NCBI RefSeq assembly: GCF_003116035.1
Contig: NZ_LGQW01000015.1
Coordinates: 6,357,887-6,421,886, forward strand
Reading direction: 5' to 3'
Source of the DNA: Azospirillum sp. TSH64
GTDB lineage: Bacteria > Pseudomonadota > Alphaproteobacteria > Azospirillales > Azospirillaceae
Length of the DNA: 64,000 bases
Below the pieces are notes generated by a model. It saw nothing but the letters and a program-made list of their open reading frames with translations. It searched no databases and was not told the origin of the DNA. Of this stretch, positions 54,000 through 62,594 are shown one piece after another. The first letter of the stretch is position 1. Each line of letters opens with the position of its first letter. The position numbers and the translations under genes are program-made.

Positions 54000-56124
54000 T
54001 GTCCGCCGGATCGCGCACCAGGCTGCTTGTGGCGGCGACGGTGGTTTCCAGCAGGGGCAGCAAGGCTGCGACCTTGTCGGTGTCGGCCGGGCTGTCGTTG
54101 ATGGCCCGCGCGATGGCGGCCATGCGCGGCGTGCCGAAATTGGCGGCAAGCCCGGCCAGCGTGTGGGCGGCCTGCTTCAGCTCCTTCGGCCTGCCGGCCT
54201 GCAGAGCGGAGCGGATCGCCGTCAGCTCGCGCAGTGCCGTCTCCGGCAGCAGCTGCAGCATCCCGTCCAGCGCCTCGCCGCCCAGCGCCAGCCGCAGTTC
54301 GGCCAGCTTCACCCGGTCGACCAGCGGCAGGGCCGAGAAATGGCCGCCGGCGGCCGGCGGCCGGCTGGGCACCGGCACCACGCGCCCCTCCTGCGGCCGC
54401 GTCGCCAGATCGACCAGCACGGCATTCAGCTGGTCCCAGTCGATCGGCTTGGTCAGATAGGCGTCGAGCCCAGCGGCCAGATGGCCGTCGCGATGCTCCG
54501 GCAGGGCGTCGGCCGACAGCCCGACGATGGGGATGCGCGCGACCGGCCCGTCCATCCGCCGGATCGCCCGCGCGGTCGACCGCCCGTCGAGCACCGGCAT
54601 CTCCATGTCGAGGATCAGCGCGTCGTAGTCGGTCGCCGCCGCCAGCGCGTCCAGCGCCGCGCGCCCGTCGGTCACCGCGTCGATCCGGTGGCCGATGCGG
54701 GACATCATGGCGACGACCAGCATGCGGTTGATGTCGTTGTCCTCGGCCAGCAGCAGCCGCAGCGGCACTTGCGTCTGCTCCGGCGTCTCGGCCGCCCCGG
54801 GGAGCGCCGGGCGGGCTCCCAGCTCGCCGACCGGCGGCGCCTCCGCCAGCCGGCTGAGGATCGAGAAGCGGAAGGTGGAGCCGCGGCCGGGCGTGCTGGC
54901 GACGGTGATCCCGCCGCCCATCGCCTCCACCAGCCGCTTGCAGATCGCCAGCCCCAGGCCGGTGCCGCCATATTTGCGGCTGGTCGACACGTCGGCCTGG
55001 ACGAAGGCGTCGAACAGGCGGGCGCGCTGCTCCTCCGTCATGCCGATGCCGTTGTCCTCCACCTCGAACCGCAGGGTGACGGGCGCATCGGCCGGTGCCG
55101 CACCGGTGAGCGGGTCGGCGGGGGGATCCGGCGACCAGACGGCGATCTCGATGCTGCCGCGGTCGGTGAACTTGATGGCGTTGGACACCAGGTTGAACAG
55201 CACCTGCCGCAGCCGGGTCGGGTCGCCGCGGATGTGGCGCGGCGTGTCGTCGGCGATGGAGGCCGACAGGCTCAGCCCCTTGGCCGCCGCCCGCACCAGG
55301 AACAGCTGGACCACGTCGTCCACCAGCCGGGGCAGGGAGAAGTCGATCTCCTCCAGCGTCAGCTGCCCAGCCTCGATCTTCGAGAAATCCAGCACGTCGT
55401 TCAGGATGGTCATCAGCGTGTCGGCCGACGACCGCAGCGTCCTGACGAAGGCCTTCTGCTGGTCGTTCAGCCCGGTGCCCATCAGCAGGTCGCCCATGCC
55501 GATCACCGCGGTCATCGGCGTGCGCAACTCGTGGCTCATCATCGCCAGGAAGCGTGACTTGGCGCTGCTGGCATTCTCCGCCGCGATGCGGGCGGCCTCC
55601 GCATCCTCGCGCGCGCCGTCCAGCTTCTCGGCCAGGGCGAAGGTCTCGGCCGCCAGCCGGGTCAGCTGGTCCTCGGCGGCGCGCAGCTCCTCCTGCGACC
55701 GGCGGCTCTGGGTCACGTCGGCGCAGGAGCCGGCGATCCAGCGCGCCCGGCCGTCGGACGGCCCCCCTGCTTCCGGCACCGGCCGCAGGGTCAGCGCGTT
55801 CCAGAAGGCGCTGCCGTCCTTGCGGTAGTTCAGCACCTCCACCGACAGGGGGCGCGCCTCCGCCAAGGCGGCGCGGATCGCCGCCGCGGTGTCCGGATCG
55901 GTGTCGGGCCCTTGCAGGAAATCGCCGTTGCGCCCGATCACCTCGCCGGCCTCGTAGCCGATCATGTCCAGGAAGGCGCGGTTGCAATAGACGATGGGAT
56001 GGTCGGGCCGGGTGGCGTCGGACACGACGAGGCCGGCCCCGCTGGTCTCGACCACGGCGGCCAGCATCGCGGCATCGGGCGAGCCGCCGAAGAACGTCGT
56101 TGGGGAGGAGGGCGGCGCGGTCAA
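53968..56124 (-). CDS. hybrid sensor kinase with cysteine-less LOV-like domain
   Basis: A 718-aa protein. A LOV-type PAS domain (about 20-135) carries GYEAGEVIGRNGDFLQGPDTD and LNYRKDGSAFWNALTLRPV. The usual photoactive Cys of NCRFLQ is Gly67 (codon GGC; TGC would restore Cys) and the next Arg is Asp. A coiled segment leads to HisKA (MMSHELRTP, His198), HATPase_c (NLVSNAIKFTD, DNGIGM, GGTGLGLAI), a receiver (LAEDNDINRML, LILDMEMP) and a C-terminal HPt domain (AAHTLAGLAANFG). No membrane segment is seen, so it is cytoplasmic. The last residues (PSPPRGEG) come from the repeat. Confidence 0.9.
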   Translation of the reverse strand: MTAPPSSPTTFFGGSPDAAMLAAVVETSGAGLVVSDATRPDHPIVYCNRAFLDMIGYEAGEVIGRNGDFLQGPDTDPDTAAAIRAALAEARPLSVEVLNYRKDGSAFWNALTLRPVPEAGGPSDGRARWIAGSCADVTQSRRSQEELRAAEDQLTRLAAETFALAEKLDGAREDAEAARIAAENASSAKSRFLAMMSHELRTPMTAVIGMGDLLMGTGLNDQQKAFVRTLRSSADTLMTILNDVLDFSKIEAGQLTLEEIDFSLPRLVDDVVQLFLVRAAAKGLSLSASIADDTPRHIRGDPTRLRQVLFNLVSNAIKFTDRGSIEIAVWSPDPPADPLTGAAPADAPVTLRFEVEDNGIGMTEEQRARLFDAFVQADVSTSRKYGGTGLGLAICKRLVEAMGGGITVASTPGRGSTFRFSILSRLAEAPPVGELGARPALPGAAETPEQTQVPLRLLLAEDNDINRMLVVAMMSRIGHRIDAVTDGRAALDALAAATDYDALILDMEMPVLDGRSTARAIRRMDGPVARIPIVGLSADALPEHRDGHLAAGLDAYLTKPIDWDQLNAVLVDLATRPQEGRVVPVPSRPPAAGGHFSALPLVDRVKLAELRLALGGEALDGMLQLLPETALRELTAIRSALQAGRPKELKQAAHTLAGLAANFGTPRMAAIARAINDSPADTDKVAALLPLLETTVAATSSLVRDPADSIPSPPRGEG

Positions 56125-56384
56125 GGGCGGATCCCGGTCGGTTCAAAAAGAGCGCGCGAGGGGACAGGATAAGCGGTCGCGGGGCCGATTGCCATTGCCC
56201 GGCTGGAGGGCCCGGCCAGCAGACCCGGCCATGCGGGCCGGACGGGCAGACAAAGCATGCGAAACATTTTCTATCGCCACCTCATGGCGATTCCGTTAAC
56301 GACTGTGCAACACTGCAATCCGAAAACTGTGCGGACCGGCCATGCCGATGGCGGCCGGAGAACTTTGGCGGAGCGGAGAGCGTC

Positions 56385-56816
56385 ATGGTGGTGGAGGCAG
56401 GCAACCGGACCCGCCAGGTTCGGACGATACAGGATCTCGGTGTTCTTCTGGTCGAGGATGACGACTTCACCCGCAAGCTGATCTACCGGCTGCTGCACGA
56501 CATCGGGCTCCGCACGGTGTTCGAGGCGGCGGACGGCATAAAGGCGCTCGAAATGCTGCGGGTGAACAGCGAGGACATCGACCTGGTGATCTGCGACCTG
56601 GAAATGCCGCGCATGGGCGGGCTGGACCTGCTGCACGCGCTGCGCACCGCCACCGGCAACCCGCTGGCCGACCTGCCGGTTCTGGTGCTGACCGGCCACC
56701 GCGAGGCCGACGTGGTCAAGCGCGCCATCGCCTACGGCATCTCCGGCTATCTGGTGAAGCCGGTGTCGAAGGCCGACCTGATGAAGCGCCTGACCTTCGC
56801 CATGCAGAAGCGCTGA
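56385..56816 (+). CDS. single-domain response regulator (CheY-like)
   Basis: A 143-aa receiver without output domain. It has acidic pair LVEDDDF, phospho-Asp in LVICDLEMPRMGG, Thr in VLVLTGHREAD and Lys in GYLVKPVSK. A ~17-residue N-terminal extension precedes the fold. GGAGAG lies before the ATG. It is divergent from the LOV-like hybrid kinase, so it may accept phosphate from that kinase's HPt domain; this is inferred from position. Confidence 0.9.
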   Translation: MVVEAGNRTRQVRTIQDLGVLLVEDDDFTRKLIYRLLHDIGLRTVFEAADGIKALEMLRVNSEDIDLVICDLEMPRMGGLDLLHALRTATGNPLADLPVLVLTGHREADVVKRAIAYGISGYLVKPVSKADLMKRLTFAMQKR

Positions 56817-56921
56817 CGGCCGGGACCGGCGGCCCGCGGCTCCGCCCGCGGCTTTATTGCGCACCGCAACCCGCTCTGGCGCTTTCGCCGTCCTTGATGT
56901 AGAAGGAAGGCTGCTGCCGCC

Positions 56922-57764
56922 GTGACGCGAAAGGTCCATGGGTTCCTTCCATCCTTCGCCCGGCCCGCTCCGATCCCGTTTCCGGCCTCGGGGAGAGCCG
57001 TGAGCAAAGATCGACCTCCCGGGTCGTCCCCCAGGTCGCAAGACGCACGCCCCTCCGGCGCGGACCGGTCCTGCGCGCGCGTTTCCGATCTGTTGGACGA
57101 CTTCCTGACGCGCGGCGACGCCGCCGAGTCCGGCGGTTCCGATCCGGACGATCCGTCCCCGGCAAGCCGCCCGACCGGCGAGGATCGCTCTAAAATCTCG
57201 CTCGGCGAGGACCGCTCTAAGATCTCGCTCGGCGAGATCATGGATGCGCTGGGCGACCGCGCCTTCGGCGCTCTGCTGCTGATCCTGTCGATTCCCAACG
57301 TGCTGCCGGTCCCCGGCCTGTCGACCGCCACCGGCGTGCCGATGATCCTGCTCGGCGCCCAGATGGCGGCGGGCCGGCACAGCCCCTGGCTGCCCCGCCG
57401 CATGCTGGCGGCCAGCTTCGACCGCAAGGCCTTCCTCGGCGTGATCCGCCGGGCCAAGCCGTGGGCGGAGCGGGTGGAGCGCCATCTGCGCCCGCGCCTG
57501 CCGGCGATGGCCGGCCCGACCGCCGAACGGCTGCTCGGGCTGGCGGTGGTGGTGCTGGCCGTCATCCTGTCCCTTCCCATCGTCTTCGGAAACCAGCCTC
57601 CCGCCCTCGCCATCGCGCTGATCGCGCTGGGGCTGATGGAATCCGACGGGGTCTTCGTGTCGGCCGGCCTCGTCGCCGGCCTTCTTGCCATCGTCATCGT
57701 CGCCGCCGTCCTGCTCGGTCTCGGGCAGGCGGCGGTCGCCGTGGCGCAACAACTGATCGGTTGA
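56922..57764 (+). CDS. ExoD-family membrane protein
   Basis: A 280-aa protein. The ~95-residue N-terminus is hydrophilic and disordered. The ExoD domain follows (ISLGEIMDALGDRAFGALLLILSIPNVLPVPGLSTATGVPMILLGAQMAAGRHSPWLP) with C-terminal helices. Rhizobial ExoD affects exopolysaccharide production and alkali tolerance. Alternative start: ATG at 57240 (MDALGD) would cut into the domain; a GTG at 57000 is possible. GEDRSKISL is duplicated in tandem just before the domain. Confidence 0.82.
   Translation: MTRKVHGFLPSFARPAPIPFPASGRAVSKDRPPGSSPRSQDARPSGADRSCARVSDLLDDFLTRGDAAESGGSDPDDPSPASRPTGEDRSKISLGEDRSKISLGEIMDALGDRAFGALLLILSIPNVLPVPGLSTATGVPMILLGAQMAAGRHSPWLPRRMLAASFDRKAFLGVIRRAKPWAERVERHLRPRLPAMAGPTAERLLGLAVVVLAVILSLPIVFGNQPPALAIALIALGLMESDGVFVSAGLVAGLLAIVIVAAVLLGLGQAAVAVAQQLIG
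57177..57230 (+). repeat. 27-bp tandem duplication inside the ExoD gene
   Basis: Units at 57177-57203 and 57204-57230 differ at two bases and each encodes GEDRSKISL. The duplication is in frame and sits at the border between the disordered N-terminus and the ExoD domain. Confidence 0.85.
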
Positions 57765-57791
57765 GGGAGCGCCCCCAAAGGGCACAAAGCC

Positions 57792-59096
57792 ATGATTTGG
57801 GAATTGTTGGTCATCGTCCTGCTGATCCTGCTCAACGCCTTCTTCGCGATGTCGGAGATGGCGCTGGTGTCGGCGCGCCGCGCCCGGCTTCAGCAGATGG
57901 CCGAGGAGAAGGGCGGCGCCGGTGCCCGCGCGGCCCTGGAGCTGTCGGAAGACCCGAGCCGCTTCCTGTCCACCGTGCAGGTCGGCATCAGCCTGACCGG
58001 CATCATCGCCGGCGCCTATGGCGGCTCCACGCTCGCCGAACGGCTCGGCGGCGTGCTGGACGAACAGGTCGCCTGGATCGCCCCCTACGGCCACACCGTG
58101 GCGTTCGCCCTGGTGGTCGCCGCCATCACCTATTTCTCCCTGATCATCGGCGAACTGGTGCCCAAGCGGGTGGCGCTGATCTCGTCGGAGCGGATCGCCT
58201 CGCTGGTCGCCGCCCCGATGCGCACGGTGTCGCGCCTGTCGGCCCCGGTGGTCTGGCTGCTCGGCGTGTCGAGCGACGCGGTGCTGAAGCTCCTGCGCCT
58301 GCCCACCTCGCGCGAGCAGACGGTGACGGAGGAGGAGGTCAAGACCCTGATCGCCGAAGGCACCCAGAGCGGCGTCTTCGAGCCGGCCGAACGCCAGATG
58401 ATCGAGGGGGTGATGCACCTGTCCGACCGCACCGTGCGGTCGATCATGACCCCGCGCCCCGACCTGATGTGGCTCGACATCGACGACAGCCCCGAAACCT
58501 TGGCGCGCGAGATCTGCGAGAGCGGCTATTCCCGCTTCCCGGTCTGCCGCGGCGACGTCGACGAGGTGCAGGGCATCGTCGCGACCAAGGCGCTGCTCGA
58601 CCAGTCCTTGAAGGGGATCACCTTCGACCTGCGGACGGCGATGGTCCAGCCGCTGGTCGTCCATGACGGCACGCCGGTCTTCCGCCTGCTCGACCTGTTC
58701 AAGCAGGCCAGCGTCCACATGGCGGTGGTGGTCGACGAATATGGCAGCGTCGAGGGCCTGGTCACCATGACCGACATCCTGGAGGCCATCGCCGGCGAGC
58801 TGCCCGACAGCACCCAGGAAGGCGAGGCCGGCGCCGTCCAGCGCGAGGACGGCAGCTGGCTGGTCGACGGCATGACCCCGGTCGAAGAGGTCGAGGCGCT
58901 GGTCGGCGTCAAGAACATGAAGGGGGAGGGCGATTTCCACACCATCGCCGGCTTCCTGCTCGACCGGTTCGGTCATGTCCCGACCGCGGCCGAGCATTTC
59001 CACTGGAACGGCATCCGCTTCGAGGTCGTCGACATGGACGGCCGCCGCATCGACAAGGTGCTGATCCAGCTGAACCCGGAGGTGTCCGAGGGCTGA
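57792..59096 (+). CDS. CNNM/CorC-family CBS-domain membrane protein
   Basis: A 434-aa protein of the HlyC/CorC (UPF0053) family. The DUF21 transmembrane domain spans about 1-190 (MIWELLVIVLLILLNAFFAMSEMALVSARRARL). Two CBS domains follow (MTPRPDLMWLDIDDSPETL, then VFRLLDLFKQASVHMAVVVDEYGSVEGLVTMTDILEAI). A CorC_HlyC C-terminal domain has HTIAGFLLDRFGHVP. Relatives take part in Mg2+/Co2+ transport. It begins 27 bp after the exoD stop, so the two are probably co-transcribed. Confidence 0.92.
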   Translation: MIWELLVIVLLILLNAFFAMSEMALVSARRARLQQMAEEKGGAGARAALELSEDPSRFLSTVQVGISLTGIIAGAYGGSTLAERLGGVLDEQVAWIAPYGHTVAFALVVAAITYFSLIIGELVPKRVALISSERIASLVAAPMRTVSRLSAPVVWLLGVSSDAVLKLLRLPTSREQTVTEEEVKTLIAEGTQSGVFEPAERQMIEGVMHLSDRTVRSIMTPRPDLMWLDIDDSPETLAREICESGYSRFPVCRGDVDEVQGIVATKALLDQSLKGITFDLRTAMVQPLVVHDGTPVFRLLDLFKQASVHMAVVVDEYGSVEGLVTMTDILEAIAGELPDSTQEGEAGAVQREDGSWLVDGMTPVEEVEALVGVKNMKGEGDFHTIAGFLLDRFGHVPTAAEHFHWNGIRFEVVDMDGRRIDKVLIQLNPEVSEG

Positions 59097-59141
59097 GGGC
59101 TGGGGAGGGCTGGGGAGGGGGCGGAAAGACCGGCGCCCCCC

Positions 59142-59399
59142 TCAATGCAGCGCCGTCTCCCCGCCGCGGAAGCGCATCCCCCCGTCACCCTTGGTCATCC
59201 GCACCGCCTCGACCAGATCGCGGACCTCCTCCGACAGGTCGGTCGCGCTCCAGCCATGGCCGTCGGCGCCGGCCACCACCAGCAGGCGCAGCGTGGTGCG
59301 CAGAAGGTCGCCGGCCTCCCAGCCGTTGGACCGCTCCGCCTCGCGCGCCATGTGCAGCAGGCCGGTGGCACAGTTCAGGACCTCGGGGTCGACCTTCAT
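59142..59399 (-). CDS. small hypothetical protein
   Basis: An 85-aa ORF from ATG 59399 (MKVDPEVLNCATGLLHMAREAERSN), with GAGGAGGAG upstream. It is predicted to be mostly helical and soluble. No domain is recognised. An in-frame extension to 59579 lacks a ribosome site and is not used. Confidence 0.6.
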   Translation of the reverse strand: MKVDPEVLNCATGLLHMAREAERSNGWEAGDLLRTTLRLLVVAGADGHGWSATDLSEEVRDLVEAVRMTKGDGGMRFRGGETALH

Positions 59400-59596
59400 C
59401 GGGCGCTCCTCCTCGCCCGCAATGGGCGAACTCTGTTGGTCTGACAAACAATTATCGGAACGCCACCTTGGTCTGTCAAACCCATCCTTCAGCGGCAAGG
59501 GGAAGGGCTTAGGTGCCGCGTGCCGGTTGGGGCCGCTCCCCGAAGCCGTCCTCTGTCCCTGCCCCCCTACGACACTCACTCCATATTGACGAACTC

Positions 59597-59612
59597 CCTA
59601 CTAGTTGGTAGG
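59597..59612. promoter_or_regulatory. TetR operator, copy 1
   Basis: CCTACTAGTTGGTAGG (arms CCTAC/GTAGG, 6-bp spacer) ends 8 bp before the TetR start codon. The reverse complement of the site at 60242-60257 matches it at 15 of 16 positions. Confidence 0.75.
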
Positions 59613-59620
59613 CTCTCTGC

Positions 59621-60199
59621 ATGAACACGCAATCGACCAGAGCCGACGATATTCTCGACTGTGCGCGCTCCCTCATCGTCAGGGGTGGCTACAACAGTTT
59701 CAGCTATGCCGACATTTCCAAGGTCGTCGGCATCCGAACGGCGAGCATTCACCATCATTTTCCCAGCAAATCCGATCTGGTCCGCGTGCTCGTTGCGCGG
59801 TATCGGGAGGAGGCTGCGGCCGGACTGGCCCAGTTGGAACAGGCCATCCCCGATCCGCTCGATCAACTTCGCGCCTATCTCGGCTATTGGGAGCGGTGTT
59901 TCGCCGATACGGCCGCCCCCTTCTGCGTCTGCGCGCTGCTTGCGGGCGAAATCCCGGTTCTGCCGGACGAGGTCGCCGTTGAGGTGCGGGCCCATTTCCG
60001 TCGGCTCGCCGACTGGTTGACGGGCGTTCTCGAACGCGGCGCCGCCCAAGGCCGCCTCCGCCTGTCCGGAACCGCCCGGGCCGACGCCGAGATGTTCATG
60101 GCGACCACGCATGGCGCGATGCTGTCGGCCCGTGCCTACGGCGACGCCACGGCCTTCGGCGCCATAACCCGTCCCCTGCTGGAGCGGATCGCCGCGTGA
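59621..60199 (+). CDS. TetR-family transcriptional repressor
   Basis: A 192-aa repressor. The DNA-binding domain RADDILDCARSLIVRGGYNSFSYADISKVVGIRTASIHHHFPSKSDLVRVLV is typical of TetR/AcrR. The ligand domain contains FCVCALLAGEIPVLP with two cysteines, as in some electrophile- or thiol-sensing NemR-like members. Operators before its own gene and before the membrane protein gene at 60333 indicate autoregulation and control of the neighbour. Confidence 0.9.
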   Translation: MNTQSTRADDILDCARSLIVRGGYNSFSYADISKVVGIRTASIHHHFPSKSDLVRVLVARYREEAAAGLAQLEQAIPDPLDQLRAYLGYWERCFADTAAPFCVCALLAGEIPVLPDEVAVEVRAHFRRLADWLTGVLERGAAQGRLRLSGTARADAEMFMATTHGAMLSARAYGDATAFGAITRPLLERIAA

Positions 60200-60241
60200 A
60201 AGCGGCGGCCTTGCCCGCCGGGCAAACGCTTGACCCCGCAG

Positions 60242-60257
60242 CCTACCAACCAGTAGG
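60242..60257. promoter_or_regulatory. TetR operator, copy 2
   Basis: CCTACCAACCAGTAGG lies 76-91 bp upstream of the membrane protein start at 60333. In reverse it is CCTACTGGTTGGTAGG, one base different from copy 1. Confidence 0.75.
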
Positions 60258-60332
60258 TAGCGTTAACGTCCCTTGAGGCGGGGCCTGTCCTGCCGGCCCT
60301 CCCGCCCCTCTGACCCTGAAAGGAAATCGCCG

Positions 60333-60809
60333 ATGTTCGGAATTTCTCCGATTGGCTGGGTTCATACGCTCGGCAGCCTGCCAGCCATCCCGGTGGCGGC
60401 CTACATGTTCGCCCGCCACGGCCGGATCGTTCCGCGCTCCCTTCCGGGTGCCGTCTATTTCGCGTCCATGCTGATCGGCGCCTCGACGGTCTTTCTCGTC
60501 GCCCACCAGTCCGTGAGCGTCGGCATCGGTGCCGTGACGATCCTGCTGCTGCTTGCGGGCTATGCGGTCGGGTGGATAGCGGCGGCGGGGCGTGCGGCCC
60601 GCTACGTCGAGACCGTCTGCCTCAGCGTCAGCGCCTTTCTGCTGATGGTGCCGACGGTCAGCGAAATCCTGCGCCGGGTTCCGGACGGCCACCCCCTGGT
60701 GACCGACCTGAAGTCGCCGCTGTTGCTGGGCGCCCAGGGTGCCTTGGCGGTCCTCCTCGTCATCGGGCTGACCGCCCAGATCGTCCATCTGGCGAGACGC
60801 CGGCAATAA
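60333..60809 (+). CDS. four-helix membrane protein, probable TetR target
   Basis: A 158-aa protein with four predicted helices, starting MFGISPIGWVHTLGSLPAIP, with AGGAAA eight bases upstream. No domain is named with confidence; the layout resembles small DUF2306-like membrane proteins. Its place after a TetR operator suggests induction by the ligand of the neighbouring repressor. Confidence 0.7.
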   Translation: MFGISPIGWVHTLGSLPAIPVAAYMFARHGRIVPRSLPGAVYFASMLIGASTVFLVAHQSVSVGIGAVTILLLLAGYAVGWIAAAGRAARYVETVCLSVSAFLLMVPTVSEILRRVPDGHPLVTDLKSPLLLGAQGALAVLLVIGLTAQIVHLARRRQ

Positions 60810-60836
60810 ACCGTCTCCCCCGGTGGGGGCCGCGGT

Positions 60837-61271
60837 TCAGTCCTCCAGCGGCGGCAGGCGGGAAACGAAACGGCCCTTGACGCCCTGCGGCCATTGCTTG
60901 AACGGAACGATGCCGTCCCCGGTGGCGGCATAGGCGCGCAGGTAAGCGGTCAGCGTCTCCACCGTCATCTCGTCCGGGGCGAAGTCGCCCAGCACATAGC
61001 TCATCCGCGTGGGCGAACGCACCGCGACGGCGCAGGGGCGCTTGCAGCTCATCAGGCATCGCATCGGCCGCAGACGCACCGAGGCGGCCAGATCGGGCTG
61101 ATCGGCCAGCGCCCGCTCCATCAGCGCCACCAGCTCGGCCCCCGGCCGGACGGCGTCGGGCGGGTCTTCCGGACGGCGGCAGGTCTCGCAGACGACAAGC
61201 TCGACGGTCCTGGTCTGGGCGGTCCTGGTCTGGGCGGTCCTGGTCTCGACGGTCCTGGTCTCGACGGTCAT
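60837..61271 (-). CDS. DUF1636 putative metal-binding protein
   Basis: A 144-aa protein. The core ELVVCETCRRPEDPP ... VRLRPMRCLMSCKRPCAVAVRSPTRMSYVLGDFAPDE has the five cysteines of DUF1636 (CxxC, then C..C..PC). Family members are often linked to cobalt/cobalamin genes, but none is seen here. The first ~22 residues are four copies of a pentapeptide (VETRT, VETRT, AQTRT, AQTRT), an addition not expected for the family. Confidence 0.8.
   Translation of the reverse strand: MTVETRTVETRTAQTRTAQTRTVELVVCETCRRPEDPPDAVRPGAELVALMERALADQPDLAASVRLRPMRCLMSCKRPCAVAVRSPTRMSYVLGDFAPDEMTVETLTAYLRAYAATGDGIVPFKQWPQGVKGRFVSRLPPLED
61206..61265 (-). repeat. four 15-bp tandem repeats at the start of the DUF1636 gene
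   Basis: Read leftward: GTCGAGACCAGGACC twice, then GCCCAGACCAGGACC twice. Each unit keeps the frame. The array starts two codons after the ATG, so copy-number change would lengthen or shorten the N-terminus. Confidence 0.88.
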
Positions 61272-61290
61272 GAATTCGCTTTCCTGATGC

Positions 61291-62433
61291 TCATTGTCCG
61301 CTGCGGTCCGCCGCCTGGACATGCTGCGGGGCGAAGCTCAGGCGGCACTCGACTCCGGGATGGGCGTTCCGCATCGAGATGTCGGCACCCAGCTGTCCCG
61401 CCAACGCCAGGATGACCCGCATGCCCAGCGAACGGCCGCGCCGTATGTCGAAGTCGGCCGGCAATCCCTGTCCGAAATCCCTGACCAGCAAGCCAGCCTT
61501 CCCGTCCGTCCGCTCCAGGGTGATCCTGATCTCCCCGCCGCCGGTGTCGCGATAGGCGTACTTGATCGCGTTGGTCGCAAGTTCATTGACGATGAGCGAG
61601 ATCGGTACCGCATTGTCGAGGGAAACCGCAAGGGAGACGGCGTCCACGCTGAAGGTGATGCCCTCCGGCGCCGTGCTCTGGAACCCCTGGGCCAGGGTTT
61701 CGAGAAAATTCGCGAGATCCACGCTGTCGGCCTCGTCGGCCCGGTAGAGCCGCTCGTGCAGCGTCGCCATGCTGCGGATGCGGCTGCTGGTGTCGAGCAG
61801 GGCCTCCCGCGCCGACGGATCCTGCAGCGTGCGGAGCTGGAGCTGGATGATGCTGCTGATCAGCTGAAGGTTGTTCTTGGTCCGGTGATTGACCTCCTTC
61901 AGGAGCGTTTCCTTCTGCTCCAGCAGCCGGGCCTTCTGCTTCAGGGCCAGACGGAGTTCCATCTGCGCCATCACCTGGTCGGCGAGCGCCTTCAGCGCAA
62001 AGCGCTGTCCCTCGCTCAGGTCGCGGGCGCGCCGGTCCAGGACGCACAGCGTTCCGATGCCGTGCCCGTCCCGGGATTGGAGCAGGCAGCCCGCATAGAA
62101 TCGCAGACCCTCGCCGGCCCCGACCAGCGGGTTGGCGCAGAGCCGGTCATCGCCGAGCATGTCGGGGACGACGGTCACCCCCGGCTGGGCCAGGAAATGG
62201 CGGCAGATCGATATGTCGAGCGGGGTTTCCCGGATGCCGAGGCCGACTTCCGCCTTGAACCATTGGCGTTTGTCCTCGATCAGGTTGATGACGGCGATCG
62301 GGGCGTCGCAGATATGGGACGCCAGCGCCACGATCTGATCGAATCCCGGTTCGTGCGGCGTGTCGAGGATTTCATAGCGGTGCAGGGCGGCGAGGCGGTC
62401 CGGATCGGCGCTGGGAACCATGCTTTGAGTCAT
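61291..62433 (-). CDS. GAF-HisKA_2 sensor histidine kinase
   Basis: A 380-aa soluble kinase from ATG 62433 (MTQSMVPSADPDRLAALHRYEILDTPHEPGFDQIVALA); ATG 62421 is also possible. The GAF domain spans about 25-165 (ICDAPIAVINLIEDKRQWFKAEVGL, SICRHFLAQPG, FYAGCLLQSRDGHGIGTLCVLD). The HisKA_2 box is LLKEVNHRTKNNLQLISSII. HATPase has NELATNAIKYAY and DFGQGLP. The GAF type (ExxDTP...F) is common in phytochrome-like and HWE kinases. No partner regulator is adjacent. Confidence 0.9.
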   Translation of the reverse strand: MTQSMVPSADPDRLAALHRYEILDTPHEPGFDQIVALASHICDAPIAVINLIEDKRQWFKAEVGLGIRETPLDISICRHFLAQPGVTVVPDMLGDDRLCANPLVGAGEGLRFYAGCLLQSRDGHGIGTLCVLDRRARDLSEGQRFALKALADQVMAQMELRLALKQKARLLEQKETLLKEVNHRTKNNLQLISSIIQLQLRTLQDPSAREALLDTSSRIRSMATLHERLYRADEADSVDLANFLETLAQGFQSTAPEGITFSVDAVSLAVSLDNAVPISLIVNELATNAIKYAYRDTGGGEIRITLERTDGKAGLLVRDFGQGLPADFDIRRGRSLGMRVILALAGQLGADISMRNAHPGVECRLSFAPQHVQAADRSGQ

Positions 62434-62470
62434 GACAAGGATAAATCCATGGTTGAAAAATGATCCCGCT

Positions 62471-62495
62471 TCTCTGCCATCCGGGGTGGCAGAGA
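62471..62495. promoter_or_regulatory. inverted repeat upstream of the GAF kinase
   Basis: TCTCTGCCA and TGGCAGAGA are perfect 9-bp arms separated by 7 bp, 38-62 bp before the kinase start. It may be an operator or a leader hairpin. Confidence 0.5.
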
Positions 62496-62594
62496 TCGAC
62501 CAACAGGTCCGCGCCTTGGAAAAGAGACCAGTGCGCAGTTGCGATAACACTGCTTGCTACAGAGTCTGTCATTCTCTTCCGGCTTGCTCCATGT

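Noticed and set aside
56271..59003. Minus-strand ORF of 910 codons opposite the response regulator, exoD and CorC-like genes
   Set aside because: Low-complexity shadow; the plus strand carries three recognised families with ribosome sites.
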